Assembly (NCBI RefSeq): GCF_000383975.1
Contig: NZ_KB913017.1
Location: 2,159,527 to 2,223,526, forward strand
Source of the DNA: Natronorubrum tibetense GA33
GTDB taxonomy: Archaea > Halobacteriota > Halobacteria > Halobacteriales > Natrialbaceae
Length of the DNA stretch: 64,000 nt
Direction of reading: 5' to 3'
Position numbers and translations under genes: made by a program. Every line of letters starts with the position of its first letter. Position 1 is the first letter of the stretch. Below are positions 17,713-26,627 of this stretch, piece after piece. The notes under the pieces are model-generated. The model did no database searches. It was not told the origin of the DNA and saw nothing but the letters and a program-made list of their open reading frames with translations.

Positions 17713-19527
17713 TCAGGGTGCGTAGTAGTATTCGCCTTCGCGCTTCTGTTCGCGGTCGAGCTGGGAGTCGGGTTTGTTGATCCGCGGGCGCGACGTGCGC
17801 TCGTCCCGACGGAAGGTGACCTCGAGGTTCGCGAGGAACTCGTTCATGCCGTCGCGCATCGGCTGTGGGTTGCCGGCGCGACCGTGGACGGCGGGCTCAC
17901 CGTCGAAGACCATTAACCGATCTGCGAGCAGATCGATCATGTAGATGTCGTGGTCGATAACCAGGACGGTGGCGTCCTGCTGTTCGGCGTACCGACGGAT
18001 CGCGCTCGTCGCCTGCACGCGCTGTTCGACGTCGAGGTGTGCGGAGGGTTCGTCGAGCAGGTAGAGATCCGCGGAGTCGGAGAGGCAGGCCGCGATGGCC
18101 ACTCGCTGGCGTTCACCGCCGGAGAGATCCGCGAGGTTCTGTTCCATGATCCGCTCGAGTTGGAGCGGCTGGGCGATCTCCGTGTTCCAGTACGAGGAGC
18201 CGAACTGGTCCGTGATCGAAGAGAGGAAGGCGTCGACCCGCATATGCTGGTCGATGGTGACGTACTGCGGTTTGTAGGAGATATCTAGGTCCAGATCGGC
18301 GTCACCTTCGTCTGGCTCGAGGTTGCCGGTGAGGAGGTTCGCGAACGTCGACTTCCCGATCCCGTTCGGACCGACGATACCCAGCACCTCGTTTTGTCGG
18401 ATTTCGCCGCCCTCAACCTCCAGACTGAACTCGCCGTCGCCGTAGCTCTTGGTGAGGTCGGGGTACTCGACGAGCGTCTCGCCGCGGACCGAGGTGCGTG
18501 GTGCGTGTTCTTCGAACTCGATTGGGTTCGGCCGAATCCGCATGTTCTCGTTGTCGAGGTAGCCCGAGAGATACTCGTTGATCCCGTTACGGACCGATTT
18601 CGGTGCCGTGACGACACCGTACGCGCCGGGTTCACCGTAGGCGACGTGGAGCGTATCCGCGAGCAGGTCGAGGATCGCCAGGTCGTGTTCGACCACGAGC
18701 ATCGATCGGTTCTCCTCCTCGGCGAGCTCGCGGATGAGCCGCGCGACCGTTACTCGCTGGCCGATGTCGAGATACGGCGTGATCTCGTCGAGGAAGTAGA
18801 AGTCCGTATCGCGAGCCAGCGTCGCAGCGATCGCGACCCGCTGGAGTTCGCCGCCGGAGAGGTCGTCGATCGCCTGCTCCATGACGGGGCCGATCGAGAG
18901 CCGCTCGACCAGATAGTCGAGTTCGCCCCGCTCGTCCGTCCGCTCGAGCAGTTCGCGGGTGTTGCCGTCGAAGCTGTTCGGAATCTGGTCGACGTACTGG
19001 GGTTTTCGCGAGATGGTCATCTCGCCGTCGCGGACGTCCGCGATGTAGTCCTGAATCTCCGTCCCGCGATAGGCCTCGAGCACGTCGTCCCAATCGACGT
19101 CTTCGTCGTGACGGCCGAGGTTGGGCTCGAGTTCGCCCGCGAGGATGCGGACGGCGGTGGTCTTCCCGATCCCATTCGGACCGAGGATCCCGGTTACCTG
19201 CCCTTCCTGCGGTGCGGGCAGCCCGTACAGTGAGAACGCGTTCTCGCCGTAGCGGTGGGCCGGGTCGTCCTGCAACTCCTTGGGCAGGTTGATGATCTCG
19301 ATGGCGTCGAATGGACACTTCTCGACGCAGATACCACAGGTTTCGCCGAGACAGATCTCTTCGGAGATGTGAATCTGTTCGGGCTGGCCTTCGTCGGCTT
19401 CGTCGCCCCGCAGCGTGATGCACTCCTTGCCCGTGCGGTTCGGCGGGCAGTAGTTCTTACACTCGTAGCTACAGCGGTCGGGCTGGCACCGATCCAAGTC
19501 TACGACGGCGATGCTGTCGTCCGCCAT
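17713..19527 (-). CDS. ribosome recycling ATPase RLI/ABCE1
   Basis: A 604-aa ABCE1 (RLI) protein that splits ribosomal subunits after termination. The N-terminal domain has two [4Fe-4S] ligand sets: CQPDRCSYECKNYC and CLGETCGICVEKC. Two ABC domains follow, each with Walker A (GPNGIGKT, GPNGIGKS) and signature (LSGGELQR, LSGGERQR). ABC1 has the family's DEITPYLDIGQR and ABC2 the DEPSAHLDVEQR. Start ATG 19527 lies two bases after the stop of the EMC6-like gene, so the two are co-transcribed. Confidence 0.96.
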   Translation of the reverse strand: MADDSIAVVDLDRCQPDRCSYECKNYCPPNRTGKECITLRGDEADEGQPEQIHISEEICLGETCGICVEKCPFDAIEIINLPKELQDDPAHRYGENAFSLYGLPAPQEGQVTGILGPNGIGKTTAVRILAGELEPNLGRHDEDVDWDDVLEAYRGTEIQDYIADVRDGEMTISRKPQYVDQIPNSFDGNTRELLERTDERGELDYLVERLSIGPVMEQAIDDLSGGELQRVAIAATLARDTDFYFLDEITPYLDIGQRVTVARLIRELAEEENRSMLVVEHDLAILDLLADTLHVAYGEPGAYGVVTAPKSVRNGINEYLSGYLDNENMRIRPNPIEFEEHAPRTSVRGETLVEYPDLTKSYGDGEFSLEVEGGEIRQNEVLGIVGPNGIGKSTFANLLTGNLEPDEGDADLDLDISYKPQYVTIDQHMRVDAFLSSITDQFGSSYWNTEIAQPLQLERIMEQNLADLSGGERQRVAIAACLSDSADLYLLDEPSAHLDVEQRVQATSAIRRYAEQQDATVLVIDHDIYMIDLLADRLMVFDGEPAVHGRAGNPQPMRDGMNEFLANLEVTFRRDERTSRPRINKPDSQLDREQKREGEYYYAP

Positions 19528-19529
19528 GG

Positions 19530-19859
19530 TTACGCCGCTGCCTCCGCCGTGGTCAGCAGGATGCCCCACGTCACGAACCAGAACGAGAACGTCATGAAGA
19601 CGATGAACAGGTAGTGCTTTGCTCCGAACTCGTCGTCGCCGTAGATGCTCGTGACGTCGAAGAGGATGAACTGGGCGAGGATTGCCCCTGCGACGAGCAT
19701 GAGCGCGCGGAGATCGCTCGCCGCCGCATCCAACGAGGCGGCATCGCCCGTGATGGACATCGAGGCGAGTGCCGCGGCGACGCCGAGCAGCGCTGACAGC
19801 GATGTCACGCTGATCGAGCGGATATGCTCGCGTCGGTCACTGATCGATTCGGTCGACAT
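19530..19859 (-). CDS. EMC6-like small membrane protein
   Basis: A 109-aa protein with three hydrophobic segments (about 18-38, 52-67 and 85-104). Its N-terminus, REHIRSISVTSLSALLGVAA, resembles archaeal EMC6-like proteins, relatives of a subunit of the eukaryotic ER membrane protein complex that inserts membrane proteins. It ends two bases before the RLI start, so it is probably translated with it. That places a membrane-insertion candidate beside a ribosome-recycling factor. Family assignment is by pattern only. Confidence 0.6.
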   Translation of the reverse strand: MSTESISDRREHIRSISVTSLSALLGVAAALASMSITGDAASLDAAASDLRALMLVAGAILAQFILFDVTSIYGDDEFGAKHYLFIVFMTFSFWFVTWGILLTTAEAAA

Positions 19860-19939
19860 GAGAAAATCTCTGTCGTCGGGCGTAAAAAGGCGTTCGGGTT
19901 ACGGACCAAAAATCTGTTTCAGTCGGCCATCCCTCCTAT

Positions 19940-21015
19940 TTACGGCACCTCAAAAATTAGTTCCTGTTGTTCATCTCCGAACTCGAGTTCGAGGATGACG
20001 TGTTCTCCACTAAGCGAAGTGTCGCCGTCGTCGTTCTGGAAGCCGATAATCTCGAGCGCCACTGCTTCACCGCTCTCGATCGGCATCGAATCGTCGACGG
20101 GTTCGGATTCACCAATCTCCCAGAGGTTACCCTGTCCACGTGTATCAATTTCCCCCGCATCGCCATCGTTAAGGAGAGCTTCGGGTTGATTTCCGTTCTG
20201 TATCTCCGTCGCCGAACCGGCTTCGGTAACGGTGATCGCGTCGATAGTCTCGCTATAGTAACAACTGAAACGATTCACACACTGATCGCACAGCCGTCGT
20301 GCGATCAGGTGTGCATTGACTTTCAGTGGCTACTATAGTTTCGGCAGTGTTTGTCAACTCGATTTGTAGACTCGATCCGTCAACTCCCGTGTCGACATCG
20401 TCAACTCGGAACGTCCCTTCATTAGTTTCCTCGTCGTTGTCGGCTCCGTCAAACTCCTCGTCCTCGTCAAGGCAAACAACCGAGAGGTCACGCTCGAGTT
20501 CAACCGTTAGAGGACCGTCGTTTGTTTCGATTTCGATAGTAAAGCCAGTACTCGAACCAACTTGCTCAGCAGTCCACGATCCAAATTCGACGTCCGCGTC
20601 GCAGTTGATGTCAGCGTGAATGTCGACTTCATTGCCACTTTCTGTGAGAGTTATCGTCTCGTCTAAAAGCAATGGATAGTCCTCATTCCCGTTTTGAAGA
20701 GAGACCGATTCTTGGTCGAGTTGTATCTCTTCATCGCGACTCTGATCCGATATTGTTGCGAGGTGCTGGTCTTCGTACTCATACACACCATCAGTACAAA
20801 AACCCCAAAACCGCTGCTGGTACTCGAACGAACCGTCCTCGAGAATGACGTTATCTGGCATATCGATGCCGAGCAACGCGCTTTCCTCGTCGGTGACACC
20901 GACCCCAACGCCTCGGTCGGCAGTCAACGCGCTGAACGAACGCGCCGGTCGAAGCGAGCACTGCCCCAAGCCCAACGAGAACGAGTACAACACCAGCCGT
21001 TTTGAGTACCTTCAT
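19940..21015 (-). pseudogene. secreted DUF1102-like paralogue, frameshifted and split by a MITE
   Basis: The intact form would start at ATG 21015 with the signal sequence MKVLKTAGVVLVLVGLGAV and continue GAF-SALTADRGVGVGV. A four-base duplication (GTTC) at about 20936-20941 shifts the frame right after GAF. An 86-bp inverted-repeat element then interrupts the gene at 20253-20338 and introduces a stop. The remaining coding text resembles the intact paralogue at 25634-26224 (CTDG, LATISDQS versus LLTITDQS, CDAD). The start overlaps the stop of the DUF7344 gene by four bases (ATGA), so they formed an operon. Confidence 0.82.
20253..20338. mobile_element. 86-bp MITE-like inverted-repeat insertion
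   Basis: The ends CTATAGTAACAACTGAAA (20253-20270) and TTTCAGTGGCTACTATAG (20321-20338) are inverted repeats matching at 16 of 18 positions. The interior holds a second inverted repeat, CTGATCGCAC / GTGCGATCAG (20282-20307), giving a long hairpin. It has no coding capacity and sits inside a gene. CTATAG at both ends is itself palindromic, so the exact target duplication cannot be settled. Confidence 0.78.
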
Positions 21016-21548
21016 CGGGGTCGTTCCATCTCGCCGAGGCGCATCCGTCGGGCCTGCACCACGTGGATGACCGCCGAGACTGCAAACAGTGCGAATACCA
21101 GCGTCGCCCAGCCAAGTTCAGGTACCGTTTCGGTTGGTACCACTTCTAGCCACAGTCCGGCCATCACGATCGAACCGACTGCTGCAAGACCGAGATAGTA
21201 TGTTCCCCACGGTACAGAGTCGCCAGGGACGATATCGAGGTAGACGTCTAACTCCGTCGCTTCGTCGGTGAGTTCGATCGTGCGATCGTCGAACTCGATC
21301 ATGTCGGCTCGCTCGAGCGTCGGCAGGTGCGTCTGCTGTAAGGACGTGTAAACCCGCTTTCGCTCCGCGGAAGTGAGTTCCTGCACCTCCTTGTCGAGTT
21401 CCCAGGCAGCGACATGTTCGGCAAGGTCGCCCAGTGTTACTGGTTCGTCCTCGCGCTTGCAGTAGTGGATGGCGTACCGGCGACGGTGGTTACTCAACAG
21501 GTCGAAAATCTCCCCCCTGTTCGAGTCCTTCCCCATCTTGGCTGCCAT
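21012..21548 (-). CDS. DUF7344-type winged-helix membrane protein
   Basis: A 178-aa protein. Residues 10-100 look like the haloarchaeal DUF7344 winged helix (IFDLLSNHRRRYAIHYC, LGDLAEHVAAWE, SAERKRVYTSLQQTHLP, IEFDDRTIELT). Two hydrophobic segments follow (about 116-136 and 143-163) and a basic tail. Such proteins often sit beside secreted and signal-peptidase genes in haloarchaea and are thought to be membrane-attached regulators. Start ATG 21548; an internal ATG at 21536 is also possible. Its stop overlaps the next gene by four bases. Confidence 0.82.
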   Translation of the reverse strand: MAAKMGKDSNRGEIFDLLSNHRRRYAIHYCKREDEPVTLGDLAEHVAAWELDKEVQELTSAERKRVYTSLQQTHLPTLERADMIEFDDRTIELTDEATELDVYLDIVPGDSVPWGTYYLGLAAVGSIVMAGLWLEVVPTETVPELGWATLVFALFAVSAVIHVVQARRMRLGEMERPR

Positions 21549-21739
21549 CGAATACTTGTCTTGTAATGAAACAATGCCTTTCTGATATATAATCCTTCTC
21601 GCCGCAGAGTGGGTGTGTCTGCCTCACATCATGTTACACCCAAATCGACTAGTTGCCGACTCATAGATAGCGAGGAAACCGTCCGTCCAGTAACTGCGTG
21701 ATCGACCGCTCGAGAACAGTTACGTCACAGGCGCGATTA

Positions 21740-22286
21740 TCACGTCTGCCAGTCATCCTCAATACACTTGGTTTCTATACTAATCTTTTCGCCACTGGCC
21801 TCAGCATCGATCGTCACCGTCGCACTACGATGCTGTTGATCGCCACTGCCAAAGGCTCCTGCTGTGAGCACTGAAAATCACCGAGCACAACGCGTGATCC
21901 ATCGTCAGTCGATTCGTGTCTAAGTTCTTTACCACCAACGATATCGTCATTATCAATATCGACTGCAAGTCATGCTCATCGATAGACAAATCACTGGGCG
22001 GTGTATTGTCTTCGAGAACGACGATCGGCATATCGTTATACGTGTACGGCAAATATAAACCAAGGAAACATCCGCCACCACCGTCGGCGTCATTACTATT
22101 TAGTTCGAGCGTTCTATCTTCCGACGGATATTCCAAACTAGGAAACGTATTTTCGTCGCTTGTCGCCTCGACGCCTACCTCTCTCTCTCTCTCCGCGTTA
22201 GACACATCGAAAGCGCCGCTCAAGGCCACAACAACGAATGCACCAACCATGAGAAATCTGATCCGGATCCAAATAATCGTACGCAT
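21740..22286 (-). pseudogene. second decayed DUF1102-like secreted paralogue
   Basis: It starts at ATG 22286 with a signal-like MRTIIWIRIRFLMVGAFVVV and the family's SGAFDVSNAERER, resembling the intact paralogue at 26224 (MRTITYLGL...SGAFDSTLADR). Downstream the coding text moves through three frames. DNDDIVGGKELRHESTDDG is out of frame with the start, and the end GSGDQQHRSATVTIDAEASG...CIEDDWQT lies in yet another frame, stopping at 21740. At least two frameshifts are therefore present. A (CT)n run at about 22181-22194 encodes the ERERE part. Confidence 0.72.
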
Positions 22287-22340
22287 CTATCTACAGTTAC
22301 CGTTTTCTAGGTTATTCGATGGAGGGCGGTACGCCGGGAG

Positions 22341-25300
22341 TTAGCCGATTACGATGTAATCGGTATCGATGTCGATCCCCGTCTCAGTCGACTGATTATC
22401 TCCCGTACTGCCATCGGACTCCCCAGTTCCAACTGAAGGGGAGTTACCTGCACTGGAACTGCCTTCACCGAGGTCGACATCGACGTCACCGACCTCGCCG
22501 ACACCGTCAGAGCCGCCGTGACTCACGTTAGTTTCGTCACCGCCACCGGGTATGATCGTAATACTCGGTGTGTCAGGATTGACGCCTGCACGTTCGACCT
22601 CAACGTAGACGATCAGGTCGTTGAAGTTCGGGTCGTACGTTTGATCGGGGTACTGCTCGTAGGTGTCGATCGCGTCGTCCCAGAGCGCGTCGATTCCCTC
22701 CTCCTCAGTCGAGATCGTGTTTTCGAAGAGGAACACGAACTCACCGGAATCGAGGTCGAGTTCGTCGCCACTCTCCGCGATCAGTCCCTGCTGTTCGAGC
22801 ACCTCTGTCGCGCTCTGCTGTTGGTCGTTACCCGCGGGAAGGGCGGGAATCGTGTTGTTCTCCGCGCTCCGAACTCGGACGTTCTGCAAGTTCTCGCCTT
22901 GCGAGGCGTCAATCGGCCCGAACGCTTCGCCGTGTGGTGCATCGCTACACCACATGAAGTCCCGATCGGTCGGTCCCGAGTAGTGCGGGAGCGTATCCGG
23001 ATCGGTGGACTGAGCTTGGCAAGTGTTGTGCCTCGTGTTCCGCAACGTGAGCTCGATCTCGTCGTCCACCGAGAAATTGTATTGATAACTGTCGTCGCTC
23101 TTGTCCTGCCACGTTGGGCCGGTGTTGATGTTATCTCCGCCGTCAGGGTTCTCGAAGGAGTGCACTGGGTCGTCATCCGCCAATACGTCAAGCGTCATGG
23201 GTGCTAAGTTGTGAACGTCGGGTTGCCACCACCCCCCGTCACCGGACACCTGCGAGCCGAGGACTTCGACGGTCACTTCTGCGTCTTCGACTGCGCCCAG
23301 TCCAACTCGTCCGGGATCGATTCCGGCGTCAACATCGAATTTGACACTGCCCGTGTTGTCATCTGTATGAAGTTTTGCCTCGTACTCCCCATCGATGAGG
23401 TTGCTCTCGTTGAGTTCCAGTTCGACGGTATCCGACTCGCCGAAGGATCGTTCGGTCGTGTTTTCACCGAGATAGCCGTAGGGATCCTCTCCCTCGAGCT
23501 CCTCCGGAAGCTCATCAAGATACTCAAGTTCGAAGCCGATGTCCTGAGAGCCGGATTCGACGCCGAGGTTCGTGATATTGGACGTGACTGTGACGTTCTC
23601 GTCGTCGTGTGTCGCGTTCGTCTCCGAGACCTCGAAGTACGTACCAGAGTTGCCAGCGTAGAACGTGCCGGGCGAGGTCATCGCACTGTCCTCCGTGGAG
23701 ACGTTGTACTCGTACACCGAACCGGCCTCAAAGTCGTCGGTATCGATATCGAACTCAACCGTTTCGGATTCGTTCGACTCGAGCGTCACCGTTTCGGGTT
23801 CGGGTTCGCTACCCGCTTCGCCCGGAAGCGACAGCGCCACGTCCTGCGTTTCGGTGGTGAGATTCGTGTTCGTGACCTCCGTTTCGATCGTAAACGATGA
23901 CTCTGTTACGTCGACGCGTTGATCGCCATTGTCCCCGGTTTCGTCGAGCACGCCGTGATCTGCAGTGACGACGACTCCGTCTCCCTCCTGACCACCGCCG
24001 ATATAGAGGGTCCCGCTTGCGCTGTCGTTTTCAGTTTCGATAGTGAACGGATACGCCCCTCCTGGCCATGCGCTCTCGTTTATCGTCCACTCGACCGTCC
24101 CCTCGGCTCCGTAGTCGAGTTCGAGTTCCTCGTTGACGCCTTCGATGTCGGGGTGATCAAACTCAAGCGAGATATTCTGCGCGTTGGTCCCCGTCGCGTT
24201 CTCGACACCTTGGTTCCAGATGTCCGCACTAATCGTGATGTTTTCGCCGTCTGGTGTCGTTTTGATGTCGTCGTCGGTGACGTTGAAGTGCGTTCCTGGT
24301 TTTCCGAGGTAGAACTCACTGATGTTTTCGCCGTCTGGTGTTGTGTCGAGAAGTCTGGTACCGTCCCCGAGGGTATATTGATATGAGTACGAGTGACCAG
24401 GACTCAGATTGTAGTTTCCAACTCCAACGTTGAAAGATTCCGTGTCAATCTCACCCCCTTCGAGATCGACTTCTTCCGTATCAAGCGATTCACCGTCAAC
24501 TTCGAGTACCAGACTCTGACTGACCGAATCACTGCCAGTGTTCTCCAGAACTGGTCCGAACTGAAGCGGATTATTTTCTTTGAGGCGGTACTCGCCAACC
24601 ATCTGTGATTCGGGGTTTTCGAGGCCAGGGTCCTCATCGAGAACGATCGACGAACTGGATTGTGTTTCCCGAACACCCTCTATATTCGTTTTGACCACTC
24701 CATCAGTGGAGTCGTGAGAAACATTTGTATTTTCGTTGGTTTCAGGATCAAGTGTCGTTTCGAGATGCCGATTCCACCCGTCGTGATAGGAACTCTCGAT
24801 TCGGATCGCGACATTATTTCCATCGGATTCGCTGGCTGCATTGGTGATGTTTTCGGCCAATTCGTCGCTTCGTTCGTGGTCCGCCCGCGCAACAGGATCA
24901 GAACTCGAGAGTTCGTCCTGATCGAGGAGCATAATATTGAATTGGACGGACCTGTTCTCCTCGTCGGACTCGTTATCGTAGCTGATTCCGGGCTCCGAGA
25001 CGATCCGCGTCTCCGAACCGGTGTCCTCCCAGACAGCACCGCCCTGATGCGCGATCGTTCGGTCGTCGAGTTCGAACTCGAGAGCACCGAGCTCCGCGGA
25101 CGCGGTTCGGTTATCCTCGTCCCACGGGATATCATCGGCCTCGCTGTCGTTGTACCAGACGAACTCGATCTGTCCTTCGTCGGCGACATTTATCTCGCAC
25201 TCCGAGATATCGGTCGACGGCATCGATTGCTGCTCGCCAGTCGCGGCGACCGTCGCGAGTTGGTGATCCGTTTCGTCCATACAGAGATGGGCTCGTTCGC

Positions 25301-25466
25301 GCTCGCTCTCCGATTCGAACGCGTCGAGTACCGGCGAACCGATGAGAAACAGCAGTGCCGTTGCTGCAATCACCATCCCTATGAGGAGTACGAGACCGAT
25401 GATGGGGCTGACGCCCCGTTTCTCTCGAGCGCAAGACTCCTGATTTTTCCCACCAGCACCAGTCAT
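22341..25466 (-). CDS. large pilin-like surface protein with repeated beta domains
   Basis: A 1041-aa protein. The N-terminus, basic residues then RGVSPIIGLVLLIGMVIAA (about 16-36), is a class III prepilin-like signal, and the following HLCMDETDHQLATVAATGE resembles haloarchaeal DUF7289-type proteins. From about residue 320 to 720 it carries several repeats of a CARDB-like exoplasmic beta domain (pattern GT.F.V....T.DGEN.T). The C-terminal 100 residues are Gly/Ser/Asp-rich and end DYIVIG. A TATA box 25-35 bp upstream of ATG 25466 supports this start. It is presumably a cell-surface or fibre-associated protein. Confidence 0.8.
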   Translation of the reverse strand: MTGAGGKNQESCAREKRGVSPIIGLVLLIGMVIAATALLFLIGSPVLDAFESESERERAHLCMDETDHQLATVAATGEQQSMPSTDISECEINVADEGQIEFVWYNDSEADDIPWDEDNRTASAELGALEFELDDRTIAHQGGAVWEDTGSETRIVSEPGISYDNESDEENRSVQFNIMLLDQDELSSSDPVARADHERSDELAENITNAASESDGNNVAIRIESSYHDGWNRHLETTLDPETNENTNVSHDSTDGVVKTNIEGVRETQSSSSIVLDEDPGLENPESQMVGEYRLKENNPLQFGPVLENTGSDSVSQSLVLEVDGESLDTEEVDLEGGEIDTESFNVGVGNYNLSPGHSYSYQYTLGDGTRLLDTTPDGENISEFYLGKPGTHFNVTDDDIKTTPDGENITISADIWNQGVENATGTNAQNISLEFDHPDIEGVNEELELDYGAEGTVEWTINESAWPGGAYPFTIETENDSASGTLYIGGGQEGDGVVVTADHGVLDETGDNGDQRVDVTESSFTIETEVTNTNLTTETQDVALSLPGEAGSEPEPETVTLESNESETVEFDIDTDDFEAGSVYEYNVSTEDSAMTSPGTFYAGNSGTYFEVSETNATHDDENVTVTSNITNLGVESGSQDIGFELEYLDELPEELEGEDPYGYLGENTTERSFGESDTVELELNESNLIDGEYEAKLHTDDNTGSVKFDVDAGIDPGRVGLGAVEDAEVTVEVLGSQVSGDGGWWQPDVHNLAPMTLDVLADDDPVHSFENPDGGDNINTGPTWQDKSDDSYQYNFSVDDEIELTLRNTRHNTCQAQSTDPDTLPHYSGPTDRDFMWCSDAPHGEAFGPIDASQGENLQNVRVRSAENNTIPALPAGNDQQQSATEVLEQQGLIAESGDELDLDSGEFVFLFENTISTEEEGIDALWDDAIDTYEQYPDQTYDPNFNDLIVYVEVERAGVNPDTPSITIIPGGGDETNVSHGGSDGVGEVGDVDVDLGEGSSSAGNSPSVGTGESDGSTGDNQSTETGIDIDTDYIVIG

Positions 25467-25490
25467 TGTATCCCACTAATAAGCTATCAC

Positions 25491-25500
25491 TATAAATATA
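25491..25500 (-). promoter_or_regulatory. TATA box of the pilin-like gene
   Basis: The minus strand reads TATATTTATA 25-34 bp upstream of ATG 25466, a strong AT-rich box at leaderless spacing. Confidence 0.65.
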
Positions 25501-25633
25501 TTCAGGAATGTTTACTGGTTGGTGATACCGTCTCTGCACGCTTTGAGAGTGCGATTTCAAGGTGGACTGATGGAACGTGGGTGCAGATATCGATAGGCGA
25601 CGGCCAGACGCTGTCGGATGACGGAATTGATAC

Positions 25634-26224
25634 CTAGTCGGGTTCGGTGACCGTTCCAGCCTCACATTCGACGTCAACTGTCCGGTCGAGGTCGACGGAA
25701 ATCGTTTCGCCGTTCGCCTCGAGTTCGGCCGTAGCGGGTTGCTCATTAACCGGTTGCTCGGCAGTCCCGGATCCCAAAAAGCCCCTACATGCGCTGCCGG
25801 TAATCCCACCGGTACAGTCGGCGTCACATTGGACTGTCCCTTCGACTATGTGCTGATCATCTTTTGAGATCACTTCCACGGAAGTAACTGGCGGGTCACC
25901 GTCGGGAGTGGAAATACCCGCGACGTTTACGTCCTCGAGTTCGGTTTGTGTGCTCTGATCGGTAATGGTCAGTAGTACCTCGTCGTAATTGAAGTGGCCA
26001 TCAAAACAATATGACCCAGAAGAATCGGTGCAAGTGAATTCGCCATCGTCGACCGATAAACTGAGTTCGGACCGGTCGACTCCGACAAGCGCATCCCCGT
26101 CGTCAGCAGTGTCGATACTGACGCCCCGATCGGCGAGCGTCGAATCGAATGCGCCGCTCGAGGCGACGAAAACGAGTGCCCCACAGACGAGCAGTCCCAA
26201 TCCGAGATACGTTATCGTACGCAT
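25634..26224 (-). CDS. secreted Cys-containing DUF1102-like protein (intact)
   Basis: A 196-aa secreted protein, the intact member of a local paralogue set. The signal segment is MRTITYLGLGLLVCGALVFV, followed by the family hallmark SGAFDSTLADRGVSI and an ALVGVD strand. The mature part has paired cysteines (FTCTDSSGSYCFDG, CDADCTGG, SACRG, VECEAG) that could form disulphides. Start ATG 26224, because the longer frame upstream is not signal-like. It lies between the pilin-like gene and the 65-bp element, on the minus strand. Confidence 0.78.
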   Translation of the reverse strand: MRTITYLGLGLLVCGALVFVASSGAFDSTLADRGVSIDTADDGDALVGVDRSELSLSVDDGEFTCTDSSGSYCFDGHFNYDEVLLTITDQSTQTELEDVNVAGISTPDGDPPVTSVEVISKDDQHIVEGTVQCDADCTGGITGSACRGFLGSGTAEQPVNEQPATAELEANGETISVDLDRTVDVECEAGTVTEPD

Positions 26225-26627
26225 GCTACATTCCTTCGAGCAACCGTCCACAGCGGTCAGTTCGACTTCGACCAAAGCAGCGATGATCCAGTGCTAACTC
26301 ACTGATTCCACTCAGTTGCTATCGGGATACATTCTGATTGGTTAATATATGTGCGTTCTGGCCCGGTGAATTCCGTCGGTCCCATCATCCCCGGCGAAAC
26401 GATTTCGAGAACCTTGTTCTGCCTCGAATTTGATCATATCGCCTGCGAGCAGTCAGACACCGATACAGAGGTGTTCAGGACAGTCTTGAACGAGTGTATT
26501 GCACGGCTTTCGGTACTTCTGGCAAGCTAATACAAAGTGGTTAGCGTTTCTAGTATGGGGTAAGGACTGCGTTCCGAACCCGCCTCGAGATGGTGGATAT
26601 CGGCGCGGTTGTACGGAGATCATAACC
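26225..26627. other. intergenic control region between divergent surface genes
   Basis: No gene is supported. It contains one copy of a 65-bp element (26473-26537) that recurs upstream of the gene at 28467. The AT content is higher than in neighbouring coding DNA. Confidence 0.7.
26473..26537 (+). promoter_or_regulatory. 65-bp conserved upstream element, copy 1
   Basis: Begins GTTCAGG, has CTTGAACGAG and GTATTG, then TTCTGG, and ends CTAATACAAAG. Copy 2 at 28218-28282 has exactly the same length and the same blocks. GTTCA...TGAAC at the left end is an inverted repeat. Located 90 bp upstream of the Tat-exported gene at 26628. Confidence 0.75.

Noticed and set aside
26473-26537. A haloarchaeal CRISPR repeat, suggested by GTTCAGG...TTGAAC
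   Set aside because: No array, no regular spacers, only two distant copies, and the sequence differs from known repeats.
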